A stretch of 64,000 nt of DNA from Bacillus massiliigorillae (GTDB lineage Bacteria > Bacillota > Bacilli > Bacillales > DSM-1321): NCBI RefSeq assembly GCF_000380245.2, contig NZ_HG428741.1, positions 1,315,286 to 1,379,285 of the forward strand. The letters are read 5' to 3'. Made by a program: the position numbers and the translations under genes. Within the stretch, counting starts at the first letter, position 1. Every line of letters starts with the position of its first letter. The notes under the pieces were generated by a model. It made no database searches, was not told where the DNA came from, and saw only the letters and a list, made by a program, of their open reading frames with translations. Positions 17,190 to 25,293 of this stretch are shown here, in pieces.

Positions 17190-17208
17190 TATTCGATAAT
17201 GTCGAATA
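17190..17208. promoter_or_regulatory. palindromic operator upstream of iclR-dmpF-dmpG
   Basis: TATTCGATAATGTCGAATA is an inverted repeat with arms TATTCGA/TCGAATA. It lies 15 bases before the iclR start. The same core, ATTCGATAAT-R-TCGAAT, recurs at 25066-25090 in front of the divergent tautomerase operon. A second small palindrome (CGAAT-N3-ATTCG) overlaps at 17183-17195. Likely the binding site of the adjacent IclR regulator. Confidence 0.75.
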
Positions 17209-17222
17209 AGGAGGAGTAAAAA

Positions 17223-18002
17223 ATGGCAGAACGCCTTATACAATCTATAGAACGAGCAGCAGACATCCTCGAATTATTTTTGGCCTTCGATCAGGAACTG
17301 AGTGTAAAGGAGATAAGCGATAAACTTGGCTTGTCCAAAAGTACCGTTCACGGTATTATCAAGACCCTTGAACATCGAGGATATTTGCAACAAAACAAAG
17401 ATGATTTGAAATACAGGCTTGGCTTGAAGTTATTTGAACTAGGAAACAGGGTTAGTCATCAATTTGATCTTGGCCAAATTGCCCGACCTATTATGAAGGA
17501 ACTTGTTGATGAATTAAAGGAAACCGTTCACCTTGTTGTCTTTGAACGGGGAGAAGTTATTTACATTGAAAAGCTAGACGGTCCACGGGCATTACGAATT
17601 TACTCTCATGTTGGGAAGCGTGCTCCAATTCATTGTACTGGGGTAGGAAAGGCGATTTTAGCTTTTCAAGAGGAAGAAGAAATGGAAAGGCTTCTCTTAA
17701 ACTCAAATTTGGAATCTTTTACAGAGTACACGATGACCGATAAAGAAGAGTTGAAAAAACATTTACGTCTTATTCGAGAACGAGGATATTCCATTGATGA
17801 TGAAGAAATTGAATTGGGACTTAAATGTGTGGCTGCACCGATATTTGACCATCATGGGGATGTGATGGGGGCGATAAGCTGCGCCGCACCTAAAGTAAGA
17901 ATGGATGACGCGAGACTTACTGAAGTAATTAAAGGAATTCAACAGGCTGCTGCAACCATTTCGAAGAGCATGGGTTACAATGCCAAACCAACACATGTAT
18001 AG
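17223..18002 (+). CDS. IclR-family transcriptional regulator of the lower meta pathway
   Basis: 259 residues. N-terminal winged helix-turn-helix (V-K-E-I-S-D-K-L-G-L-S-K-S-T-V-H near residues 27-42) and a C-terminal effector domain with the family G-K-R-A-P-I-H-C-T-G-V-G-K-A signature. It heads an apparent operon with the acetaldehyde dehydrogenase and aldolase genes. The palindrome just upstream of its start, repeated before the tautomerase operon, suggests it controls itself and both lower-pathway units. The inducer is probably a pathway intermediate; that is inference. Confidence 0.92.
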   Translation: MAERLIQSIERAADILELFLAFDQELSVKEISDKLGLSKSTVHGIIKTLEHRGYLQQNKDDLKYRLGLKLFELGNRVSHQFDLGQIARPIMKELVDELKETVHLVVFERGEVIYIEKLDGPRALRIYSHVGKRAPIHCTGVGKAILAFQEEEEMERLLLNSNLESFTEYTMTDKEELKKHLRLIRERGYSIDDEEIELGLKCVAAPIFDHHGDVMGAISCAAPKVRMDDARLTEVIKGIQQAAATISKSMGYNAKPTHV

Positions 18003-18049
18003 GCGTTGATAATAATAAATAGTGAAGATTACGAAGGGGGAGAATTACT

Positions 18050-18940
18050 TTGTCAAAAGTAAAAGTTGCCATTTTAGGTTCAGGGAATATTGGAACTGAT
18101 CTGATGATTAAACTTGGCCGTTCTGAGATTTTAGAGCTTACTGCAGTGATTGGAATTGATCCACAGTCGGATGGTTTACTTCGTGCAAGAGAATTAGGTT
18201 ATTTAGCAGTTGATACAGGTCTGCAAGGATTTTTGGAGAACCATTCGGACTTAGCGGATATTGTATTTGATGCTACCTCAGCAAAAGCTCATGTCCGCCA
18301 TGCCAAAATGTTAAAAAAAGCAGGCATTAAAGTCATCGATATGACCCCTGCGGCACGAGGACCGTTTGTTGTTCCGTCCGTTAATATGGGATCGAATATC
18401 GAAGAAGAAAATATTAACTTGATTACCTGTGGCGGTCAGGCAACCATTCCAATGGTTCATGCGATAAATCGTGTCAGCTCTGTGGAATATGCTGAAATAG
18501 TTGCGACCATTTCAAGCAAAAGTGCTGGTCCAGGAACACGTGCGAATATCGATGAATTTACCGAAACCACTTCAAGAGGAATTGTTGAGGTTGGCGGTGC
18601 AAAGAAAGGAAAAGCGATTATCATTTTAAACCCGGCAGAACCTCCGATTTTGATGCGCGATACAGTTTATGCCCTTGTGGAAGAAGGAACGATGGACGAG
18701 GCAAAAATTACGCAATCCATTAAAGAAATGGAAAAATCCGTTCAATCCTACGTACCTGGATACAGACTACGTACCGAACCTATTTTCGATGGGAATAAAG
18801 TGACCATCTTTATCCAAGTCGAAGGGGCAGGGGACTACTTGCTGAAATACTCTGGCAATCTTGATATTATGACAGCAGCAGGAGTAAAGGTAGCTGAAGA
18901 ATTTGCGAAAAATAAATTGGCGAAAGAGCTAGTTAAATAG
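18050..18940 (+). CDS. dmpF: acylating acetaldehyde dehydrogenase
   Basis: 296 residues, typical of the DmpF/MhpF/BphJ family. The NAD motif G-S-G-N-I-G-T-D is at residues 10-17 and the catalytic cysteine lies in L-I-T-C-G-G-Q-A-T near 127. It oxidises acetaldehyde to acetyl-CoA, receiving it by channelling from the aldolase encoded next. The TTG start has AAGGGGGAGAA before it. It lies 47 bases after iclR and 16 bases before the aldolase gene. Confidence 0.95.
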   Translation: MSKVKVAILGSGNIGTDLMIKLGRSEILELTAVIGIDPQSDGLLRARELGYLAVDTGLQGFLENHSDLADIVFDATSAKAHVRHAKMLKKAGIKVIDMTPAARGPFVVPSVNMGSNIEEENINLITCGGQATIPMVHAINRVSSVEYAEIVATISSKSAGPGTRANIDEFTETTSRGIVEVGGAKKGKAIIILNPAEPPILMRDTVYALVEEGTMDEAKITQSIKEMEKSVQSYVPGYRLRTEPIFDGNKVTIFIQVEGAGDYLLKYSGNLDIMTAAGVKVAEEFAKNKLAKELVK

Positions 18941-18956
18941 AAAGGAGTCTAACAAA

Positions 18957-19982
18957 ATGACAAACCTTAGAGATATTTATATCACAGAAGTAGCATTACG
19001 TGATGGTAGTCATGCGATTGCCCACCAATTTACCGTTGAGCAAGTTTTAAAAGTGGCAAAAGGGTTAAATGATGCAGGAGTCCCTTATATCGAGGTTGCA
19101 CATGGTGATGGTTTATCAGGCTCCTCCTTACAATATGGTCTTTCTAGAACCAATGAAATGGAATTAATTGAAGCAGCTGTTTCGGTTGCGGACAAGGCTA
19201 AAATTGCTGTTCTTTTAATACCGGGAATTGGTACAGTTAAAGAACTAAAAGAAGCAGCAAACTTAGGGGTCAAAATGGCACGGATTGCCACTCATGTGAC
19301 AGAAGCAGATGTTGCTCCACAGCATATAGCAGCGGCAAAAGAGCTGGGTATGGAAACGGTCGGTTTTTTGATGATGTCCCATATGGCACCAGTTGATAAG
19401 CTTGTTGAACAAGCTAAGCTAATGGAAAGCTATGGTGCTGATACAGTGTATGTAGTGGATTCCGCAGGAGCATTACTTCCTAATCAGGTCCGCGAGCGGA
19501 TCCGTGCCTTGAAACAAAGTTTAGGAATTAATATTGGCTTCCACGGTCATAATAACTTGTCTCTTGCGATGGCGAATTCATTAGTTGCTATTGAAGAAGG
19601 AGCAACACGTATCGATGGAAGTATCCGTTGTTTAGGTGCTGGAGCAGGTAATACACAAACAGAAGTACTTACTGCAGTGCTGGACCGGATGGGAATCCAA
19701 ACAGGAATTGATATTTATCAAATGATGGATGTGGCTGAAGATATTGTGGCTCCAATATTACAAACTCCGCAAGAGATTACTAGAGATGGCCTTGTTCTAG
19801 GATATGCAGGTGTTTACTCAAGCTTCGCACTCCATGCGAAACGAGCAGCATCCAAGTTTGGTATCGATTCACGCGATATTTTAGTAGAATTAGGTAAACG
19901 CAAGGTAGTCGGCGGTCAGGAAGATATGATTGTTGATGTAGCTGCAGAAATTGCTAAAGTAAAGTCTGAAGCGGCTTTATAA
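18957..19982 (+). CDS. dmpG: 4-hydroxy-2-oxovalerate aldolase
   Basis: 341 residues, DmpG/MhpE/BphI family. L-R-D-G-S-H near residues 15-20 carries the metal-site Asp, and the H-G-H-N-N motif near 200 supplies metal-binding histidines. It splits 4-hydroxy-2-oxovalerate to pyruvate and acetaldehyde. It forms a complex with the preceding dehydrogenase in known systems. AAAGGAG precedes the ATG. It is the last gene of the unit. Confidence 0.95.
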   Translation: MTNLRDIYITEVALRDGSHAIAHQFTVEQVLKVAKGLNDAGVPYIEVAHGDGLSGSSLQYGLSRTNEMELIEAAVSVADKAKIAVLLIPGIGTVKELKEAANLGVKMARIATHVTEADVAPQHIAAAKELGMETVGFLMMSHMAPVDKLVEQAKLMESYGADTVYVVDSAGALLPNQVRERIRALKQSLGINIGFHGHNNLSLAMANSLVAIEEGATRIDGSIRCLGAGAGNTQTEVLTAVLDRMGIQTGIDIYQMMDVAEDIVAPILQTPQEITRDGLVLGYAGVYSSFALHAKRAASKFGIDSRDILVELGKRKVVGGQEDMIVDVAAEIAKVKSEAAL

Positions 19983-19999
19983 AAATAGAAAGCGTAAAA

Positions 20000-20037
20000 A
20001 AGGCACAGCCAACAGATTTCGAATGTGGCTGTGCCTT
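20000..20037. terminator. intrinsic terminator after the aldolase gene
   Basis: Perfect 12-bp stem AAGGCACAGCCA/TGGCTGTGCCTT (20000-20011, 20026-20037). The tail is not T-rich on the plus strand; on the minus strand it is followed by TTTTTA, so it may serve both directions. Confidence 0.75.
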
Positions 20038-20390
20038 AGTATATTGTTCCCTTTTCCGTCAATATTCCTCCATGATATAATGAAAACTCACACAAATTGT
20101 TTTGGCCTTTCTCTTGATTGTTTTGAAGGTCTGTCACTTCTCCGTTGCATACTGTATGATCCTCTGCTTAAATAGCTGTAACTGTTTTACATTTAAATAC
20201 ACCAAGAACAGCATCAATAATAGGTAATCCTTTCCTTAAAAACTTCCAATAGCATGAACTATAATGGTCAGCATGTTTAGTAGTTTTGTATGTACTCTAT
20301 ACTTCCTTGCAAATATTGTCTTTAGTAGTTAGTCGTTTTTTTACCATAGCAAACTGAAATTTATAAACTTTTAATCCCCGTGTCCAACAT
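20036..20390 (-). pseudogene. decayed flavin reductase gene
   Basis: Reading the minus strand gives a broken frame with K-H-A-D-H-Y, then G-L-P-I-I-D-A-V-L-G-V-F-K-C-K-T-V, a stop (20168-20170), then A-E-D-H-T-V-C-N-G-E-V-T-D-L-Q, and near the end L-C-E-F-S-L-Y-H-G-G. The order 'LPxxDxxLxxFxC...GDHTxFxGEV...PLLYxxG' is that of small NAD(P)H:flavin oxidoreductases that feed HpaB-type monooxygenases. A second in-frame stop lies upstream near 20295, and no start codon with a ribosome site is found. The remnant probably was the reductase partner of the monooxygenase at 21637. The stops are plain; the family call rests on motif reading. Confidence 0.7.
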
Positions 20391-20568
20391 TATGAAATTT
20401 AATAAAATCCTTTTAGTAATGTATATTTCTCCTTCTTAATAATTGTGGTTCGAGCACGTCTATTTTTAAATTGTATTTGTTTTTTTGTTTTGAATTTTGT
20501 GAAATATAGGTTCCCTTTTTTAATTTTTATTAGAAAAAGGTATGGATTAAATAGGAGGGTGAGTTAAT
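20391..20568. other. intergenic region upstream of the second iclR gene
   Basis: AT-rich, no gene. It may contain the lost 5' part of the reductase remnant and the promoter of the regulator at 20569. Confidence 0.45.
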
Positions 20569-21345
20569 TTGATTACCTCAGTAAGTAGAGCATGTCAAAT
20601 TTTAAGTTGTTTTACGCTGGATGAACCTGTATTAGGAAATGCGGAGATCGCAGAAAAACTGGGATTAAGCACTAGTACTACGCATCATCTTATCACAACC
20701 CTATACAAGGAAGGGGTTTTAATGAGAGATGAAGGTAAAAAGTACAGATTAGGTTGGAAGATCCTTGAATGGAATAATAATGTTATGTTTCAGCAAGATT
20801 TTTATGATAAGGCTATGCCATTAGTTAAAGAATTAATAGTGACATTTAAAGGGACAGCTCATATCTCCATGTTTGATCAGGGGGATGTAGTCCATGTATT
20901 AAGAATTTCTTCAAAAGATTTAGATTCTGTTCCAACGTATCTCGGAGCAAGAAGGCCTGCCTATTGTACAAGTGCAGGCAAAGCATTACTTGCTTATAAT
21001 AACGCTTATCTTCAAAATACAGTTGAAAAAGGATTAATAAGACAAGGTGTGAACACCATTACTGATGTCAAACAGCTTGAAAGGGAACTGAAATCTGTCC
21101 GGGAACAAGGTTACGCCATTAGCGATAATGAAAATGATACGTGCACCTACGCCATAGCCGCTCCAATTTTCTCCTATTCAGGGGAAACAATTGCTTCCGT
21201 TAATTTAGTTGGTCCAATAAGCTATATGAAGGGACTTCATCGCCAACACATTATTCGATGTGTTGTTAATACTGCTAAAGCCATTTCTCAAGAGTTGGGC
21301 TATATTGAGTTAAAAAGTGCCAATAAGAACTATGCCAAAAGATAA
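20569..21345 (+). CDS. IclR-family transcriptional regulator
   Basis: 258 residues. Winged HTH (N-A-E-I-A-E-K-L-G-L-S-T-S-T-T-H-H) and IclR effector domain (G-A-R-R-P-A-Y-C-T-S-A-G-K-A-L-L-A-Y). A TTG start follows AGGAGGGTGAG. It is a close paralogue of the regulator at 25294, sharing S-C-F, E-P-V-L-G, K-K-Y-R-L-G-W and V-M-F-Q-Q-D in the same places, and is more distant from the one at 17223. It lies directly upstream of the anthranilate monooxygenase gene and is its likely controller. Confidence 0.92.
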   Translation: MITSVSRACQILSCFTLDEPVLGNAEIAEKLGLSTSTTHHLITTLYKEGVLMRDEGKKYRLGWKILEWNNNVMFQQDFYDKAMPLVKELIVTFKGTAHISMFDQGDVVHVLRISSKDLDSVPTYLGARRPAYCTSAGKALLAYNNAYLQNTVEKGLIRQGVNTITDVKQLERELKSVREQGYAISDNENDTCTYAIAAPIFSYSGETIASVNLVGPISYMKGLHRQHIIRCVVNTAKAISQELGYIELKSANKNYAKR

Positions 21346-21501
21346 TTCCATTTAAGATTAGTTTTTTTGAAAAAAAATTAACTTAATTTTATGGAAGTTT
21401 CACTATTTTAAATCCTGTGATCGAAGAATATTGTTTTTTTAAGTATAGTGATTAACAAATAGTAAAGATTGAAGGATTGGAGGAGTTAAGAATCACTGAT
21501 T

Positions 21502-21515
21502 TGTAAACGTTATCA
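21502..21515. promoter_or_regulatory. candidate cre site (CcpA)
   Basis: TGTAAACGTTATCA matches every position of the CcpA consensus TGWAANCGNTNWCA. It lies 122-135 bases upstream of the monooxygenase gene. This suggests carbon catabolite repression of the ring-hydroxylation step. Confidence 0.65.
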
Positions 21516-21636
21516 TTTGTTTTAGGTGTTATGAATGCGCTCAATCACACTTCGTGGCAGAAGAACTAATCCAACTGTAAAATGCAACTATTTCGAAACA
21601 GGAATACAATTAGTTGAAATTTGGAGGGAATAATAT

Positions 21637-23145
21637 ATGGGTATCAGAACAGGAGAACAATATATTAATGGTTTAAAATCACGTACACCAGAGATATGGC
21701 TTCGCGGCGAAAGAATAACAGATGTGGTCAACCATCCAGTATTCGAACAGCCAATTAAAGAGATTGCTAAGTTGTTTGATTTACAGCATGACCCTAAATA
21801 CCAAGATAAGATTACACATATTAGTGAAGAGACTGGGGATCGGGTGAATAATGGGTATCTTATTCCAAGAAATGGGGAGGATCTTAAAGCACGTCGGCAA
21901 CTGTTTGAAGTATGGGCTGAATCTACTTTTGGTTTGATGGGCAGAACACCTGATTTCCTTAGTATTGTTGTAACATCTATGGCGACAAATGATTGGTTTT
22001 TCCGCCAGTATGGAGAACAATATGGTGATAATATCATTAACTATTACCGTTATATTAGAGATAATGACTTGTTCTTGACTCATGCTATCGTAAATCCACA
22101 GAATGACCGTAGTAAGGCTTCGTTTGAGCAGAATGATGAGTTTACTCACCTCGGAGTAGTAAAAGAAACAGAAGAGGGATTAATTGTACGCGGTGCGAAA
22201 ATGTTAGCAACTCTTGCACCTATTACAGATGAAGTAATCGTGTATTCCTATCCAGGATTTAGGCCAGGCGATGATAAGTATGCGATTGCATTTGCCCTTC
22301 CACTTGACACGCCTGGGTTGCGTATTTATTGCCGTGAGGAGACGCAAGATGGGAAACGTTCTACTTGGGATCATCCATTAGCATCACGTTTTGAGGAAAT
22401 GGATGCCGTTTTAGTATTTAAAGATGTCCTCATACCTTGGGAACGAGTATTTATTAATCAAAATGTAGAAGCTGGAAACTTACTTTATCCTAAAACAGGT
22501 GCAAACCTTCAGCCATCCCATCAGTCTGCAGTTAGAGGATTGTGCAAGCTTTCCTTTGTAACAGATGTGGCCTGTTCAGTAGCCGATGCGATTGGTGTAG
22601 ATGGATTCTTGAATGTTCAAAATCAATTATCTGAGCTGATTCAGGGTGTAGAGACCATCCGGGCTTTAGCACGAGTTGCTGAGTATGAATATACAATTAC
22701 AGACTATGGTGAGGCAATGCCAAATATTGTACCACTTGAAACTATTCGTGGATTGCTTCCAAAAATGTACCCACGAGCCATTGAAATTCTGCAGATTGTT
22801 GGCGCAGGTGGACTATTAATGTCACCAACTGGTGCAGATTTTGTCAATCCAGAAATAATGGAGGATATGGAGAAATATTATCTCGGCCGTTCAGGTATTT
22901 CTTCGGAAAAACGAGTTCGTTTATTTAAATTAGCATGGGATTTATGCGGAGAGGCATTTGGTCAAAGGTTATTACAGTATGAACGTTATTATTCTGGTGA
23001 CCCTGTTCGTAAAATGGCAATGTTCTATAATGTGCATAAAAAAAGAAATCCTTCCTATTCACTTGTGGAACGGGCATTGGAAGAGTCTCTGCTTATGTCC
23101 GAGGAATATAAGAATAAGGAGCAAATGGGTAAAATATCAAAATGA
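21637..23145 (+). CDS. HpaB-family flavin-dependent monooxygenase, probably anthranilate 3-monooxygenase
   Basis: 502 residues, the length of two-component FADH2-dependent aromatic hydroxylases of the 4-hydroxyphenylacetate 3-hydroxylase family. The N-terminal M-G-I-R-T-G-E-Q-Y-I-N-G-L and I-W-L-R-G-E-R-I-T-D-V, and the central Y-C-R-E and W-E-R-V-F segments are family features. A related Geobacillus enzyme converts anthranilate to 3-hydroxyanthranilate (EC 1.14.14.8). Here it fills the only gap between KynU and the 3-hydroxyanthranilate dioxygenase, since no kynurenine 3-monooxygenase is present. It needs reduced flavin from a separate reductase, and the nearby candidate is broken. GGAGGG precedes the ATG. 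Confidence 0.85.
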   Translation: MGIRTGEQYINGLKSRTPEIWLRGERITDVVNHPVFEQPIKEIAKLFDLQHDPKYQDKITHISEETGDRVNNGYLIPRNGEDLKARRQLFEVWAESTFGLMGRTPDFLSIVVTSMATNDWFFRQYGEQYGDNIINYYRYIRDNDLFLTHAIVNPQNDRSKASFEQNDEFTHLGVVKETEEGLIVRGAKMLATLAPITDEVIVYSYPGFRPGDDKYAIAFALPLDTPGLRIYCREETQDGKRSTWDHPLASRFEEMDAVLVFKDVLIPWERVFINQNVEAGNLLYPKTGANLQPSHQSAVRGLCKLSFVTDVACSVADAIGVDGFLNVQNQLSELIQGVETIRALARVAEYEYTITDYGEAMPNIVPLETIRGLLPKMYPRAIEILQIVGAGGLLMSPTGADFVNPEIMEDMEKYYLGRSGISSEKRVRLFKLAWDLCGEAFGQRLLQYERYYSGDPVRKMAMFYNVHKKRNPSYSLVERALEESLLMSEEYKNKEQMGKISK

Positions 23146-23151
23146 AATAAA

Positions 23152-23193
23152 GGCGGTATAGCCAGTAATGTTTTAAAAACTGGCTATACCGTC
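23152..23193. terminator. bidirectional terminator between convergent units
   Basis: 15-bp stem (23152-23166 with 23179-23193) between the monooxygenase and the convergent decarboxylase gene. Confidence 0.9.
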
Positions 23194-23205
23194 TATAAAA
23201 AGAAA

Positions 23206-24000
23206 CTATTCTACCGCATGGAAGGTAACATCGTTCATTCCATCAAATTTGACGGAAATGTAGTCTCCTGCGTTAAAAAGGATTGCTTCGGTTAGTGAAC
23301 CTGCCAGAATAATTTCACCAGCTTTCAAGGATTTTCCTTTCCGGCTGAGCATGGCTGCTAGCATGGAGATAGATAGTGCAGGGTGCCCTAAAATGGCGCA
23401 GCTCGTTCCAAAGGCCTTTGCTTCGCCGTTAATAAATATAGTTGCACCGACTAAATCGGATTGAAAATCTTTAGGCTTACGTAAGCTATCCCCAAGAACT
23501 ACTCTAGATGCGGACGTATTGTCGGCGATTACGTCGGGTAGAGTAAACTCGAAGTTTTCATACCGACTGTCGATGATTTCTAAGGCAGGAAAAATATATT
23601 CGGTTGCATCTAAAACATCTTCAACCGATAAATTTTCTCCTTCTAAGTCTTTCTTTAAGACAAAGGCCAGCTCTGCCTCCACTTTCGGATGAATCAATTG
23701 GCTGACAGAAATGTTACCTCCATTTTGAACTTTCATATAATCAAACACATACCCGAAAATCGGCTCTTTAACGTTCATTTGGGTCATTTTTGCTTCACTT
23801 GTCAGACCCATTTTGGGGCCGAAAATGTTATGGCCAGCTTCCAATTTCATTTTAATGAGTTCATCTTGGATTTTATATGCATCCTCTACCATCAGCTCTG
23901 GATTTTCTGCGGTAATTCTTGTTACCTCTCTTTTATTCAGTTCTGCTTGATGAAGAAATTCAGCAAGGAAATGTATTTTTGTTGCTTCCACCGTTTTCAC
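23206..24000 (-). CDS. dmpH: 4-oxalocrotonate decarboxylase
   Basis: 264 residues, of the hydratase/decarboxylase (fumarylacetoacetase-like) family. K-M-G-L-T-S-E-A-K-M-T-Q-M near residues 63-75, the metal-binding P-K-V-E-A-E-L-A-F segment and I-I-D-S-R-Y-E-N-F are closer to DmpH/XylI decarboxylases than to the hydratase encoded next to it. It converts 2-oxohex-3-enedioate to 2-hydroxypenta-2,4-dienoate and CO2, usually in complex with the hydratase. It is third in the minus-strand operon, 31 bases after the hydratase gene. Confidence 0.88.
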   Translation of the reverse strand: MKTVEATKIHFLAEFLHQAELNKREVTRITAENPELMVEDAYKIQDELIKMKLEAGHNIFGPKMGLTSEAKMTQMNVKEPIFGYVFDYMKVQNGGNISVSQLIHPKVEAELAFVLKKDLEGENLSVEDVLDATEYIFPALEIIDSRYENFEFTLPDVIADNTSASRVVLGDSLRKPKDFQSDLVGATIFINGEAKAFGTSCAILGHPALSISMLAAMLSRKGKSLKAGEIILAGSLTEAILFNAGDYISVKFDGMNDVTFHAVE

Positions 24001-24031
24001 CTCATTAATAGTTTTCTAATCCGAACACGTC

Positions 24032-24823
24032 TTAACTAATGCTAACTGATACCTCTCCTAACCCTGCGAATCGGGCTGTGAATTGGTCTCCAGGGTTGAT
24101 GGCGACTGCTGCTGATAGGGCACCTGAAAGGATAATTTCCCCCGCCTTTAATGGAATATCATATTCTGCTAGTTTTACAGCAAGCCATGCAACACAATTG
24201 GCAGGATGTCCAAGGACTGCTGCACCAACACCTGTATTCATCAATTTACCATTTTTATATAAACCCATACCTAATTGAGCAAGGTCTATCTCTGAAACTT
24301 CAAACTTTTGCTCTCCTAAAACATATAAACCAGAAGAGGCATTATCAGCAACAGTATCTTCAATGGTAATCTTCCAATCTTCGACGCGGCTATCAACAAT
24401 TTCAAAAGCAGGGACAATATATTCTGTTGCCAAGAGCACATCCAAGGACGTGATATTAGGGCCTGTTAAATCCTTTTTTAGCTTAAAAGCAATTTCTGCT
24501 TCAATTTTAGGCTGACAAAGGATACTTGCAGGAATAACGGAACCGTTTTTAAATTCCATACCATTTAGAAGGTGGCCGTAATCAGGTTGGTTTACTCCAA
24601 GTAAATTCTGCATGGACTTTGAGGTCAGACCAATTTTCTTTCCTGTAATGATTTGTCCTTCATTTAGCTTTTTCTGGATATTAATCAGTTGGATTTGATA
24701 AGCTTCATCAATGGATAAATTAGGATTGTCAGCTGACAGCGGGGATATTCCTTCTCTTTTTTGCTCCGCATTATAGAGAAGATGAGCTAATTCTTCCGTT
24801 TTTTTACTAGATTGAACAGTCAC
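24032..24823 (-). CDS. dmpE: 2-oxopent-4-enoate (2-hydroxypenta-2,4-dienoate) hydratase
   Basis: 263 residues, same family as its neighbour. K-K-I-G-L-T-S-K-S-M-Q-N-L-L-G-V-N-Q-P-D-Y-G is the hydratase-type signature (compare DmpE/XylJ), with metal-binding P-K-I-E-A-E-I-A-F. It adds water to the dienoate to give 4-hydroxy-2-oxovalerate for the aldolase at 18957. The pair dmpE-dmpH looks like an old duplication; the enzymes act as a complex in characterised systems. The motif differences support the two assignments. Confidence 0.88.
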   Translation of the reverse strand: MTVQSSKKTEELAHLLYNAEQKREGISPLSADNPNLSIDEAYQIQLINIQKKLNEGQIITGKKIGLTSKSMQNLLGVNQPDYGHLLNGMEFKNGSVIPASILCQPKIEAEIAFKLKKDLTGPNITSLDVLLATEYIVPAFEIVDSRVEDWKITIEDTVADNASSGLYVLGEQKFEVSEIDLAQLGMGLYKNGKLMNTGVGAAVLGHPANCVAWLAVKLAEYDIPLKAGEIILSGALSAAVAINPGDQFTARFAGLGEVSVSIS

Positions 24824-24839
24824 TTGAACTCTCTCCTTT

Positions 24840-25025
24840 TTATCTTTCGCTTTTTAGTTTGGTGCCGATAGCAAAATGATTTGCCGGAACTTCATTTACT
24901 ATTACACGAACGGATTCAATAGGTGCGCTTAAACTTTCTGAAACCGTCCGGGCCACATTTTTAATACAATTTTCAATCACTTCATTATCCCGGCCTTGCA
25001 CTAGTGGAGTTTGAACAACTGGCAT
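24840..25025 (-). CDS. dmpI: 4-oxalocrotonate tautomerase
   Basis: 61 residues, the usual size of the 4-OT family. After removal of Met the catalytic Pro1 is exposed (P-V-V-Q-T-P-L-V-Q-G-R). Arg near position 11 and Arg near 39 match the substrate-binding residues. It isomerises 2-hydroxymuconate and 2-oxohex-3-enedioate. It is first in the minus-strand operon, 16 bases before the hydratase gene, with AGGGTG before the ATG. The operator at 25066-25090 lies just upstream. Confidence 0.9.
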   Translation of the reverse strand: MPVVQTPLVQGRDNEVIENCIKNVARTVSESLSAPIESVRVIVNEVPANHFAIGTKLKSER

Positions 25026-25065
25026 TTTTTCACCCTAAATCATGGAGAGGAATACAAAAGTATCC

Positions 25066-25090
25066 CAACATTCGATAATATCGAATGTTG
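25066..25090. promoter_or_regulatory. perfect palindromic operator upstream of dmpI-dmpE-dmpH
   Basis: Perfect 11-bp arms CAACATTCGAT/ATCGAATGTTG around a 3-base centre. It lies 41-65 bases upstream of the tautomerase start, at a promoter-overlapping distance. The core matches the operator at 17190-17208. Confidence 0.8.
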
Positions 25091-25293
25091 TTCTGAAATA
25101 TTGGTACTCCTATTATAAAATATACACAATAGGTAAAGTCAATTAATTTTTAGTAAATTCAGAAAATTTATTAATTTCAGGTATAAAGGGTCACTTGATT
25201 ATGAAAAGAGAGTTTCTTATAATACACTTAAAATAATTTTGATTATTTTGTAATTCGTTCTAATATTTTACTTTTTGAAAGGGTGCATCTACT

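Noticed and set aside
22958..24369. Plus-strand frames inside the HpaB, dmpH and dmpE genes
   Set aside because: They lie on the other strand or frame of well-supported enzymes and lack family motifs.
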